Shown: positions 52,088 to 60,507 of the stretch, piece by piece | How positions within the stretch are numbered: position 1 is the first letter of the stretch | Layout: each line of letters begins with the position of its first letter | Source of the DNA: Dietzia lutea | GTDB lineage: Bacteria > Actinomycetota > Actinomycetes > Mycobacteriales > Mycobacteriaceae | Assembly (NCBI RefSeq): GCF_003096075.1 | Contig: NZ_CP015449.1 | Coordinates: forward strand, 2,783,001 to 2,847,000 | Length of the DNA: 64,000 nucleotides | Direction of reading: 5' to 3' | The notes under the pieces: model-generated | Database searches by the model: none | Told to the model about the DNA's origin: nothing | The model's input: the letters and a program-made list of their open reading frames with translations, nothing else | Position numbers and translations under genes: made by a program

Positions 52088-52795
52088 TCAGCCCTCGAGG
52101 GAGCTGAGCCAGTCGCTGAGCACGCTGGCCAGCTGGCCCGGCGTCTCCACGGGCAGCATGTGTCCGGTCTGCGGGATCTCGACGTACTTCACATGCGGCG
52201 CAGAATTCGCGTCAGCCCACTTCCGTTGGTCTTCAGTGGGCACCACCTGGTCATCCGAGGCGCCGACGATCAGCACCGGGCACGAGGCCTTCGCGGGGAA
52301 GTCCCAGCGGTCGGGCCGGGACCCGATAGCCACCGAGTGTGCGGCAAACCGCTCGGGCCCGTAAACCCGCGCGGCCCGCAGGCGCTCGGCGCGGACCTGC
52401 GGGTCGTGGCCACAGTCGCCGTAGTAGACGGCCTCCATGCCGTCGAGGGCGATCTCCTCGTACTCCTCTTGGCTCAGGCCCGCCGCCCGATCGGCCCGAG
52501 CCGCCGCGGACTCCGGGCCCTCGGCGCCGACGGGAGCGGTGACCAGCACGAGCCCGGTGGGCAATGACGGGCGCCGCTCGGCCAGATGCATGGCCACCAC
52601 TCCGCCGAGCGAATGCCCGACCACCACGCTGCCGTGCGCGATTTGCTCGGCCACCTCGTCGACGAGCGCATCGAGGTCGGCCACGGCCGGGAGGTCGAGC
52701 GCCGTGCCGCTCAGTCCGTCAGGCAGGGCGGCGATGACCGGGGCCCACGTCTGGGCGTCGCCGTGCAGGCCGGGGAGGAACACCAGGGTGGTCAT
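52088..52795 (-). CDS. Alpha/beta-hydrolase
   Basis: A 235-residue alpha/beta-hydrolase. VFLPGLHGDAQTW gives the oxyanion region, VVVGHSLGGVVAM the nucleophile elbow with Ser62, IVGASDDQVV the acid, and QTGHMLPVE the His. The cap is small. Esterase or lactonase activity is likely; the substrate is unknown. It is a single gene without a signal peptide. Confidence 0.9.
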   Translation of the reverse strand: MTTLVFLPGLHGDAQTWAPVIAALPDGLSGTALDLPAVADLDALVDEVAEQIAHGSVVVGHSLGGVVAMHLAERRPSLPTGLVLVTAPVGAEGPESAAARADRAAGLSQEEYEEIALDGMEAVYYGDCGHDPQVRAERLRAARVYGPERFAAHSVAIGSRPDRWDFPAKASCPVLIVGASDDQVVPTEDQRKWADANSAPHVKYVEIPQTGHMLPVETPGQLASVLSDWLSSLEG

Positions 52796-52843
52796 GAACT
52801 CGACGGTACGCGCGCGGGCACCGGCCCGGGCCGATCCGGGCCG

Positions 52844-53023
52844 TCACCGGTCGCAGTTCGTCAGGTCCGTCTCGGCGAGCGGCTCGCCCTGGAGTATCAC
52901 GTAGGTCACGGCCAGCACGACGTCTTCGGTCCACCAGTTTCCTTGAGTGATGGGGAAGAGCGGGTGTCCGAGGCGCCCACTTCGGAGGGCGGTAGCGAGG
53001 CGAGCGCTTGCCTCGGTGTAAGG
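52844..53023 (-). other. Protein-like open segment after the stop of the 53024 gene
   Basis: Directly after the TAG at 53026-53024 the same frame stays open for 59 codons to a TGA at 52844. The segment includes GNWWTEDVVLAVTYVILQGE and ends AETDLTNCDR, which looks like real protein sequence. It has no start codon of its own in the first 30 codons. It could be a gene remnant, a natural C-terminal extension lost by a stop mutation, or chance. Confidence 0.3.
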
Positions 53024-53539
53024 CTAGAGGAGATTCACTCCGGAAGAGAGGAGGGCGGGACCGTCGCTGACGATGCTGCCCATGGTGTTCTGGGCGTCCC
53101 CCACGACGATCGTCCGCATCACCGGAACGTGGTCAGTCGCGCAGTAGGTGATCAGCGAGTGCACACCGTCCGCGATACCGTCAGCCGACACCGTCGCCGG
53201 GACGAACGCGGCGGGGAAGGCGACCGGGGAGCCGTTCGCGGCACGCAGGACCGTGGTGTTCTCGCCCCGAAGTGTCTCGCCGATGTTGTCGAGGTCGACG
53301 AGGTTCTTGATGCGGTCGATCACGCCGTCGGCCTCTCCGCGCTCGGCGACGACTGCGACGCAGCCGTCGACCGGGACCGTGAGGTCGGTGAGCCCGATCT
53401 TGAAGGTGGTGGACACGGTGTTGCCCTCCACGTTGTGGCTGACGGTGGCAGCGGAGGCGACTCCGGCGGCACCGACGATGAGGGCTGCTGAGGCTGCGAC
53501 TGTCGCGGCGGCGCGGGTGGCGAGTCGGATGGTGGTCAT
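53024..53539 (-). CDS. Small secreted protein next to the giant Ig-like gene
   Basis: A 171-residue exported protein. The signal peptide (ATVAASAALIVGAAGVASA) is cut near residue 31. The mature part is beta-rich with VPVDGCVAVVAERG and ITYCATDHVPVM, whose two Cys may form a disulfide. It ends SDGPALLSSGVNLL. No family is known to me. AGGAG precedes the ATG. It lies 63 bases after the 1349-residue Ig-like protein gene on the same strand and may be expressed with it. Confidence 0.75.
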   Translation of the reverse strand: MTTIRLATRAAATVAASAALIVGAAGVASAATVSHNVEGNTVSTTFKIGLTDLTVPVDGCVAVVAERGEADGVIDRIKNLVDLDNIGETLRGENTTVLRAANGSPVAFPAAFVPATVSADGIADGVHSLITYCATDHVPVMRTIVVGDAQNTMGSIVSDGPALLSSGVNLL

Positions 53540-53602
53540 GGGATCTCCTGTCAGGGTGGGGTGGTACTACATGGATGTCGTAGCCCGGACGGGCCGGGGG
53601 GA

Positions 53603-56600
53603 CTAGCTCCCCAGCGAGCCGAGGGACCCGGAGCTGCCCAGGCCGATGGCGATCGACGCCACCAGTCCGACCAGCCCCAGGGAACCGGTGGCCGGCTCCT
53701 CCGGGTCGGTGCCAGGGTCGTCGTCGTCGATCACGGTGAGTGTCTCCGTGACGGCACTCGGGGCGTAGGCGTCGGGATCCGCCGGAACGAACTCGGCGCG
53801 AACCGTGTAGGTGCCGCGCTCGCCTGCGGTGAACGCCAGGGGGGCCACGCCGTCGACCACCGGGACGAGGCGCTCGTCGCCGTCGACGGTGAATCGGACA
53901 TGCCCCTCGGCGCCGGACGGGGTGATCGTGGCGGTGAGAGTGATCTCCTCGCCGGTCTCGACCGTGCCCGCGTCGAGTTCCACGCTGGTGGGTTCGGCGG
54001 CCGCCTCGACTCCCACGTCGACGGTCAGCCGGCCGGTGCTGGAGGCGTATCGGTCGGGGTCGGCGGGGGTGAAGTCCGCGACGACGACGTGCTCACCTGC
54101 CGTGGCGAACGTGTGCGTGAGGCTGGCCGAGCCGTCGGTAACCTCGGCGGTGAACTCGTCGTCGCCGATCGTGAAGGTGACCGCCCCGGCCGCGCCGGTG
54201 GGAGCGACGGACGCGGTGAAGGTGGCCTCCTCGCCTACCCGGACGACGTCGGTGTCCACGGTGACCTCGGTCCGCGTGGTCTCGGCCGCGACGTCGACGC
54301 TCCGGCTGTCGCTGCTCTCGGTGTACCGCTCCGCGTTGGTGGGGATGAACGTGGCGGTGACGGTCACCTGCCCGGCCGTTCCGACCGGGAGTTCGGCGGT
54401 GGCGGTGCCGTCGCCGGCGACGGGGACGCTGACGCTGACGCTGGACACTCCCGCGCTGAACCTGATGGTTCCTGCGGCACCCGCCGGGGTGACCGTGGCG
54501 GAGGCTCGCACCGTCCCGCCTGCGGTGACCTCCACGGCGTCGAGGGTGAGGTCGGTCTGGGTGGTCTCGGCCTCGACGATCACGGTGAGCTCGTCGCCGC
54601 TGGATGAGTACCGGGCCGCGGCTGTCGGGGTGAACACGGCGGTGACGCCGTGGTCGCCGGCGGTGGCGAAGGTGTGGGCCAGCGTGGCCACTCCCTGGGC
54701 GACCACTACCGGGTACTCCTCGCCGCCGACGGTGAACGTCACGATGCCGGCCGTGTCCGCCGGGGTGACGGCCGCGGTCAGCGTGGTCTGCTCGCCGACG
54801 CGGACCTGGTCGGTGCCGACCGTGACCGAGGTGGACGTGGCGATCTGCTCGATCACGGTGATGGTCTGGCTGTCCGTGCTGCCGATGTACCGGGTGGCGT
54901 CTGCGGGGACGAACGTGGCGGTGACGGTCGCCTCGCCCGGGCGGGGGGCCTCCAGGTCTGCGGTCGCGGTGCCCTCGGCGTCGACGGGAGCGCTGACAGT
55001 GATCTCGCCGATCGTGAACTGGACCTCGCCTTCCGCACCTGCAGGGGACACGCTGGCAGAAGCCTGGAAGGTACTGCCCTCGACCACCTCGGTGGCAGCG
55101 AGGGTCAGTTCCGTTCGCGTGGCCTCCGCGGTGATGTCGACGGTCTGGGCGTCGCTGCTCCCGGTGTAGCGCTGCGGGTTGGCGGGGATGAACGTGGCGG
55201 TGATGGTGTCGGTTCCGGCGTTGCCAGCGGTGAACGTGGCGGTTGCCTCACCGCCGGCGACGTCGACGGTCTCGGCCCGGCTTCCGTAGTCGAAGCGGAC
55301 CCGGCCGGCGGCCTCGGGCGGGGTGATGCGCGCGGTGGCGGTCACCTCCCCACCGGCGGTGACCTCGACGGGGTCGAGGGTCAGGGCGGTCTGTGTGGCC
55401 TCGACCTCGACGTTGACCGTGGCCTGGCCGGCACTTGCGATGTAGCGGTCGGAGTCGGTCGGGACGAACGCGGCGGTGACCGGGTATTGGCCCGCGGTGG
55501 CGAAGGTGTGATTCAGAGTGGCAACGCCGCCCTCGACGGTCGCGGTGTACTCCTGCCCGTCGATGGAGAAGGTGATGGTGCCCGCCACGTTCGCCGGGGT
55601 GACCGTCGCGGTCAGCGTCATCTCCTCGTCGGCGCGAACCGGGTCGGCTCCGGCGACGAGCGTGGTCGCCGTGGCGACCTGCTCCAGCACGGTCACGGTA
55701 CGGATGTCCGAGCTGCCTGCGTAGCGCTCCGGGTCGGCCGGGATGAAAGTGGCGGTCACCGTCATCGCTCCTGGGGCGGAAGCCTCGAGGTCAGTGGTAG
55801 CGGTGCCGTCGGCACCCACGGGCACGCTGACGGTGGTGTCCCCGGCGGTGAACTCGACCGCGCCCTCCGCGCCGGCGGGGGTGACGATCGCGGAGGCGCG
55901 GATGATGTCCCCCTCGATGACGTCGTTCGCGTCGAGCGTGAGGCCGATCTGGGTCGCCTCGGCGTCGATCTCGACCGTCTGGGTATCGCTGCTTCCCGTA
56001 TAGCGAGCCGGATCGGCGGGGAGGAAGGTGGCGGTGATGGTGCCGGTTCCGGCGTTGCCGGCGGTGAAGGTGGTGGTGGCCTGGCCGTCGGTGACGTCGA
56101 CCGTCTGGGTCTGGTTGCCGTAGTCGAAGCGCACCCGGCCGTCGGCGTCGGCCGGGGTGATCTGCGCGGTTGCGCTGATGTCACCGCCGGCGCTGACCTC
56201 GACCGGGTCGAGCGTCAGACCGGTCTGGGTGGCTTCGGCCTCGACGGTGACAGTGACCTGGCCGGTGCTGGGTGCGAAGCGGTCGGTGTTGGTGGGGGTG
56301 AAGTCGACGACGACGACGTGCTCGCCCGCAGACGTGAAGGTGTGGCCGAGCGTGGCGATGCCGCCCGTGACAGTCGCGGGGTAGGTCTGGTCGCCGATGG
56401 TGAACTCGACGCTCCCGGCCGCGTTCGACGGGCTGACGCTGGCGGTGAGTGTGGTCTCCTGCCCGGCGTGGACCGGGTCCGCATCCGCGGTGACCTCGGT
56501 CGACGTGGCGGTCTGCTCGAACACGTCGACGGTCTGGCTGTCGCTGCTCTCGGTGTAGCGCTGCGGGTCGGCGGGGATGAAGGTGGCGGTCACGGTCATC

Positions 56601-57652
56601 TCGCCGGTCGTATCGGCGGGAAGCTCGGCCGTGGCCGTGCCGTCGGCACCGACGGGCACGCGGACGGGGTCGCCGCCCGCGGCGAATTCGATGTCACCCT
56701 CCGCGCCGGCGGGGGTGACGCTGGCGGAGGCCTGGACGGTCCCGCCGGCGAGGACCTCAACCGGGTCGAGAGTCAAGTCGGTGCGGGTCGCCTCGCTCTG
56801 GATAGTGACCGTCCCGCTGCGTGAGGAGCCGTTCCACTGGCTGGAGTTGGCGGGGATGTAGGTGGCAGTGACCGACTTGGAGCCGGTCGTCGAGAAGGAC
56901 GTCGTGGTGGTGGCGACCCCGTTGACGACGTTCGCCGTGAGGGTCTGGCCGTCGACGTCGAAGCGGACAGTTCCCGTCGGGGTGTTCGTGCCGTGGTTGG
57001 CGCTCACGCGCGTGGACAGCGTGACGTCCTCGCCCACACGCCCGGTCGACGGGGTGACGGAAACGGCCTGCGTGGTGGTGGCCACGGCCGGGAGGGTGAA
57101 TCGCATGACGTTGTTGGTAGGGCCGTTCCAGCTGCCTCCAGTGCCCAGGTGGGCCATGATCCCGAACTGGAAGACGGTGCCGCCCTGTACGTTCTCGGGA
57201 ATCCGCATGGTGAGCCAGCCGTCGCGAGTGCTGCCACGGGCCACCGGCCTGTCCGTGACACTGGGTTGCCCACCCCAGAAATTGTTCTGGGCTCGACCGT
57301 GGGCACCGACGTTCTCCATATTACTGCCGCCGCCGCCGACACCTTCGAACCCGTTGGGCATCGTCACGCCATAGGTGTTCAACACCGACGGCGTGTACGG
57401 GAAGCCGGACTGGTGGTTTCGCGCGAGCATGTTGATCCGGATCGTAGCGCCGGGTACCCGGGCGTTTGCCGCAGTGTCGAGCGTCGCCGTGAAGTCAAAG
57501 TTCCCTAGTCGGGCGGTTCCCGTCTGCGCACTCGCCGCAGGCGCCAAGCCAAGGACGAGGGCGATCGCCGAAAGGAACACCGTCACGGCCCGAGCGATCC
57601 GCGACGGGGAGAGCGCAGATCTCGGGCGGGCAGGGCGAGCGTCAACAGACAT
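53603..57652 (-). CDS. Giant secreted protein with twelve Ig-like (Big_3_5-type) repeats
   Basis: A 1349-residue exported protein. The signal peptide ends LAPAASA (about residue 42). Residues 43 to about 195 form a domain also found at the start of the 60508 protein (shared VLNTYG, PxGF/Y and DGWL/SGWL blocks). Then come twelve Ig-like modules of about 92 residues, each with TxTxLTL...V and VTATFxPADPxRYTGSSD. They fall into three types in a repeating order. The C-terminus is Gly/Ser/Leu-rich and ends LGSSGSLGSLGS. No sortase motif is seen. It is probably a long stalk-like adhesin or envelope protein. GGAG lies 7 bases before the ATG. Confidence 0.88.
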   Translation of the reverse strand: MSVDARPARPRSALSPSRIARAVTVFLSAIALVLGLAPAASAQTGTARLGNFDFTATLDTAANARVPGATIRINMLARNHQSGFPYTPSVLNTYGVTMPNGFEGVGGGGSNMENVGAHGRAQNNFWGGQPSVTDRPVARGSTRDGWLTMRIPENVQGGTVFQFGIMAHLGTGGSWNGPTNNVMRFTLPAVATTTQAVSVTPSTGRVGEDVTLSTRVSANHGTNTPTGTVRFDVDGQTLTANVVNGVATTTTSFSTTGSKSVTATYIPANSSQWNGSSRSGTVTIQSEATRTDLTLDPVEVLAGGTVQASASVTPAGAEGDIEFAAGGDPVRVPVGADGTATAELPADTTGEMTVTATFIPADPQRYTESSDSQTVDVFEQTATSTEVTADADPVHAGQETTLTASVSPSNAAGSVEFTIGDQTYPATVTGGIATLGHTFTSAGEHVVVVDFTPTNTDRFAPSTGQVTVTVEAEATQTGLTLDPVEVSAGGDISATAQITPADADGRVRFDYGNQTQTVDVTDGQATTTFTAGNAGTGTITATFLPADPARYTGSSDTQTVEIDAEATQIGLTLDANDVIEGDIIRASAIVTPAGAEGAVEFTAGDTTVSVPVGADGTATTDLEASAPGAMTVTATFIPADPERYAGSSDIRTVTVLEQVATATTLVAGADPVRADEEMTLTATVTPANVAGTITFSIDGQEYTATVEGGVATLNHTFATAGQYPVTAAFVPTDSDRYIASAGQATVNVEVEATQTALTLDPVEVTAGGEVTATARITPPEAAGRVRFDYGSRAETVDVAGGEATATFTAGNAGTDTITATFIPANPQRYTGSSDAQTVDITAEATRTELTLAATEVVEGSTFQASASVSPAGAEGEVQFTIGEITVSAPVDAEGTATADLEAPRPGEATVTATFVPADATRYIGSTDSQTITVIEQIATSTSVTVGTDQVRVGEQTTLTAAVTPADTAGIVTFTVGGEEYPVVVAQGVATLAHTFATAGDHGVTAVFTPTAAARYSSSGDELTVIVEAETTQTDLTLDAVEVTAGGTVRASATVTPAGAAGTIRFSAGVSSVSVSVPVAGDGTATAELPVGTAGQVTVTATFIPTNAERYTESSDSRSVDVAAETTRTEVTVDTDVVRVGEEATFTASVAPTGAAGAVTFTIGDDEFTAEVTDGSASLTHTFATAGEHVVVADFTPADPDRYASSTGRLTVDVGVEAAAEPTSVELDAGTVETGEEITLTATITPSGAEGHVRFTVDGDERLVPVVDGVAPLAFTAGERGTYTVRAEFVPADPDAYAPSAVTETLTVIDDDDPGTDPEEPATGSLGLVGLVASIAIGLGSSGSLGSLGS

Positions 57653-58002
57653 CGGGAGGCTCCGGGGGTTGGGCGACGGAGGTGTCGGGGGCCGGTGGAT
57701 CTCGGATCCGTCCGCCAGCCGACGCGCTTATGCGGCGACTCAGTTGACGGAACAACATCACATCTTAGTGAACATGCAGATTAAGTAAAGCCCCATTTTC
57801 GTAGGCCGGGAGTTCGGCTAGCTCGACCTTAGCCGGGCCGCACGGAGGGGCCCGAGAGGGTCGCCGAGGCGGCACATCGCAAGGTGGACCTGAGGACGAG
57901 CCGCGGTGAACAGGACAAATACGCCAGGTTGCGGAAAAGGTAACGAGCGCTAGTCGACCCAACCCCGCTGACGAACCGAGATAAACGTTCCGTTTCCGCG
58001 TC
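57653..58002. other. Intergenic region between divergent surface-protein genes
   Basis: This is the left part of a 445-base divergent spacer. It must hold the promoter of the giant gene (a CATAAG hexamer 17 bases after TTGTTC near 57728-57756 on the minus strand is one option). I see no coding sequence. Confidence 0.35.
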
Positions 58003-58030
58003 TTGCGCGACTGAGAATTACCTATATAGT
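58003..58030 (+). promoter_or_regulatory. Promoter of the 58098 surface-protein operon
   Basis: TTGCGC (58003-58008), 16 bases, TATAGT (58025-58030) lies about 68 bases before the ATG, within an AT-rich stretch that stands out from the surrounding GC-rich DNA. Confidence 0.6.
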
Positions 58031-58097
58031 TCGGGTCAGTTAACTCGACATGCGTCCAGCTCTCGGGGCGCTCCACCCAACTTCTTCGAGGAATCTC

Positions 58098-60482
58098 ATG
58101 CGCCGCGTAATCGCATGGTTGTCCGCCGCTGCAGTGACGTTCGGCGCGGCTACCATCCCGTCGGTGGCCACGGCTCAGACGACCCGGTCCACCGCTTCTT
58201 TCACGACCACCTGCTACATCGCTGCGCCGAGTGTCGCGGGCATGGGCGGGCCGATGGACATCACCCCCCAGAACCCGGTACAGATCCACGTGACCGCCCC
58301 TGAAGCGGTCGACGTCGGCGACAGGTTCACTGTGACCTTCGACATCGACCCGATCAACGTCTCCCTGGATAACCTCCCCGGGGCAATCAGCCTCCGCGAG
58401 GCGTCACGACTCAAGCTCGACCTGCAGCGACCCGCCGGTACCCGACTGGTCGGGTACAACTTCAGTGGCGGCAATATCCCCATCGCCGACGCCCAGGTCA
58501 TCACGGTGAACGAGAGCGGCGCCCCTGACGTCAACGGCAACGTCCTGCGCCTGACCAATAGGGGTCACAACACCATCGGGAACGGCGGCAACACCTCGCA
58601 GAACAGCCACGCTGGCCTCGGCATGAGCCTTGCCGGCGCCAACTCGCTGGCCTTCGAGTTCCCGCGAGTGACCCTCACTTTCGAGGCCGAGCGTGCAGGC
58701 ACTGCCGCGATCGGCGTCCGTACCCAGGGCCAAGCGGCCGGCTACGGGCCCAACCCCGCCAGCTTCCTCACCATGCTCGCATCGGCGAGTGTCCCGTTGC
58801 TGGGCACTCAGTGGGTTCCCGGATACTGCAGCCCCCGCGGATCGGCTGCCTCGCCCATTGACCAGGGCGCGGCGTCGATGAAGACCGTGCAGATCGTCGG
58901 TCTGCCCACTTCATCCACCCTCACCGGACCTGACACCGTGTACCTGCGCACCCCGGCCGAGTTCGTCGCGTCCGTCGAACCCGACATCGCCGGTGAGGTC
59001 ACCTTCGTCAGCGGCGCCCAGCGGGTCACCGTCCCCGTGACCGCCGGAGAGGCCCGGGCCGAGCTGACATTCACCGCACAGCCGGACGAGCCGGTGCGAT
59101 CCGTCTTCACCCCGACCGATCCGCGATACGCGACGGCGGTCTCCGAGCTGCCGATCACGGTCGAGCGTCTCGCCACGGAGATGACCCTGCAGGCCCCCGA
59201 GACAACTGACGCCAACACGAGGACCAGCCTGTCGGTCAGCCTTCCGAGCGAAGCCCGCGGCACTGTCACCTTCACCGGCGGCGGTCTGGAACGCACCGTG
59301 GACGTCCGTGACGGGCGAGCCGCGACGAGCCTCACGTTCACCCAGGTCGGACCCACGGAGGTCGAGGCGGTGTTCATTCCGTCCCCAGCGTCCCCATACG
59401 CGTCGGCAACCGCATCCACGTCGATCGTCGTCGAGGAGAGCACCAACACCACGCTGATCCTCAACGGTCTGGACTCCCCGGGCTATGTTGCCGAGCCTCT
59501 GACCCTCGAGGCCGTCATCAACCCGGCCGAGGGGACGGAGAATCCTCAGGGGAGGGTCGAGTTCGTGGCCGGTGCGCAGACACAGATCGTCGACGTCGTT
59601 GACGGACGGGCGACCGCAGAGTTCACCTTCGGACGTGCCGGCGGCGTGGAGGTGTCCGCGACCTACCACCCGACCGGTACGGGTCAGAACCGAGCGTCGG
59701 ACTCCGGCACGCTCCAGATCGTTGACGCCGTCTCGTCCGATTCCGAGCTCGTCGGCCCGTCCGCGATCGAGCCGGGGCAGGCCACGCCCTACACCATCGT
59801 CGTGAGCCCCGCTGGGGCCGACGGCACCGCCGACGTGCGGATCGACGGCCGCGTGGTGGCCACCGATGTGGCGATCATCGACGGCGAGGGGCAAGTCCAC
59901 CTCACCTTTCCGCCGGCCATCTCTGCCGACAGGCAGGTCACGGTCGAGTTCACTCCCGCACATCCCCGGGTGGTGCGCCCGCACAGTTCGGTGCACACGA
60001 TCCGGGTCTCCGCCTCGGCGGTGAACGTGGGTGCTCTGACCCTGACGGTGGCCGGCCCGGAGGTCGCACTCTCGCCGGGAGAGTCCGCCGCGTTCCGCGT
60101 CGAGGTACTCCCCGAGGACGAGTTGACCTCGCCGGCCACCCTCAACGGGTACCTCACGGTGAGCAACAACGGCGAGGCGGTTCTGGGTGCTGACGGCGAA
60201 CCCCTTCGGATCGCCGTGACGCGGGGGGTCGCCGACGTTGACGTCACCTGGACGAGCGGATACCCGGAGGCCAAGTTCCTCCAGTTCACCTACCACACCG
60301 CCGACGGGACCGAGCGGGTCTCCGGCGGGATCAACGTCACTGTCATTGGCGAAGGGACCGGCGACGACGGCGTCATCGTCGGCCCCGGCGACGGCAGCGG
60401 CTCGCTGGACCTCGGCTCGCTCATGGGCGATGGCGCCGGCTCTCTCGATACAGGGAGCCTGACCGGCTCCCTCGGCAGCTGA
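58098..60482 (+). CDS. Secreted Ig-like repeat protein with Gly/Ser/Leu tail
   Basis: A 794-residue exported protein. The signal peptide ends SVATA (about residue 26). The N-terminal domain of about 240 residues is bounded by TTCYIAAPS and VPGYCSPRG, whose Cys probably pair; it contains LDNLPGAISLREASRLKLDL and is not the N-domain of the two neighbours. About five Ig-like modules follow (VEAVFIPSPASPYASATAS, VSATYHPTGTG). The tail reads GSLDLGSLMGDGAGS and ends LTGSLGS. GAGGAA precedes the ATG at 58098. The next gene follows after 25 bases, so it is an operon. Confidence 0.83.
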   Translation: MRRVIAWLSAAAVTFGAATIPSVATAQTTRSTASFTTTCYIAAPSVAGMGGPMDITPQNPVQIHVTAPEAVDVGDRFTVTFDIDPINVSLDNLPGAISLREASRLKLDLQRPAGTRLVGYNFSGGNIPIADAQVITVNESGAPDVNGNVLRLTNRGHNTIGNGGNTSQNSHAGLGMSLAGANSLAFEFPRVTLTFEAERAGTAAIGVRTQGQAAGYGPNPASFLTMLASASVPLLGTQWVPGYCSPRGSAASPIDQGAASMKTVQIVGLPTSSTLTGPDTVYLRTPAEFVASVEPDIAGEVTFVSGAQRVTVPVTAGEARAELTFTAQPDEPVRSVFTPTDPRYATAVSELPITVERLATEMTLQAPETTDANTRTSLSVSLPSEARGTVTFTGGGLERTVDVRDGRAATSLTFTQVGPTEVEAVFIPSPASPYASATASTSIVVEESTNTTLILNGLDSPGYVAEPLTLEAVINPAEGTENPQGRVEFVAGAQTQIVDVVDGRATAEFTFGRAGGVEVSATYHPTGTGQNRASDSGTLQIVDAVSSDSELVGPSAIEPGQATPYTIVVSPAGADGTADVRIDGRVVATDVAIIDGEGQVHLTFPPAISADRQVTVEFTPAHPRVVRPHSSVHTIRVSASAVNVGALTLTVAGPEVALSPGESAAFRVEVLPEDELTSPATLNGYLTVSNNGEAVLGADGEPLRIAVTRGVADVDVTWTSGYPEAKFLQFTYHTADGTERVSGGINVTVIGEGTGDDGVIVGPGDGSGSLDLGSLMGDGAGSLDTGSLTGSLGS

Positions 60483-60507
60483 CGGCCAGGAAAAGGACAC
60501 ACAGATC

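Noticed and set aside
54650-56824. 724-codon plus-strand frame
   Set aside because: It is antisense to the Ig-like repeat gene and shows the same periodicity only because the repeats are mirrored.
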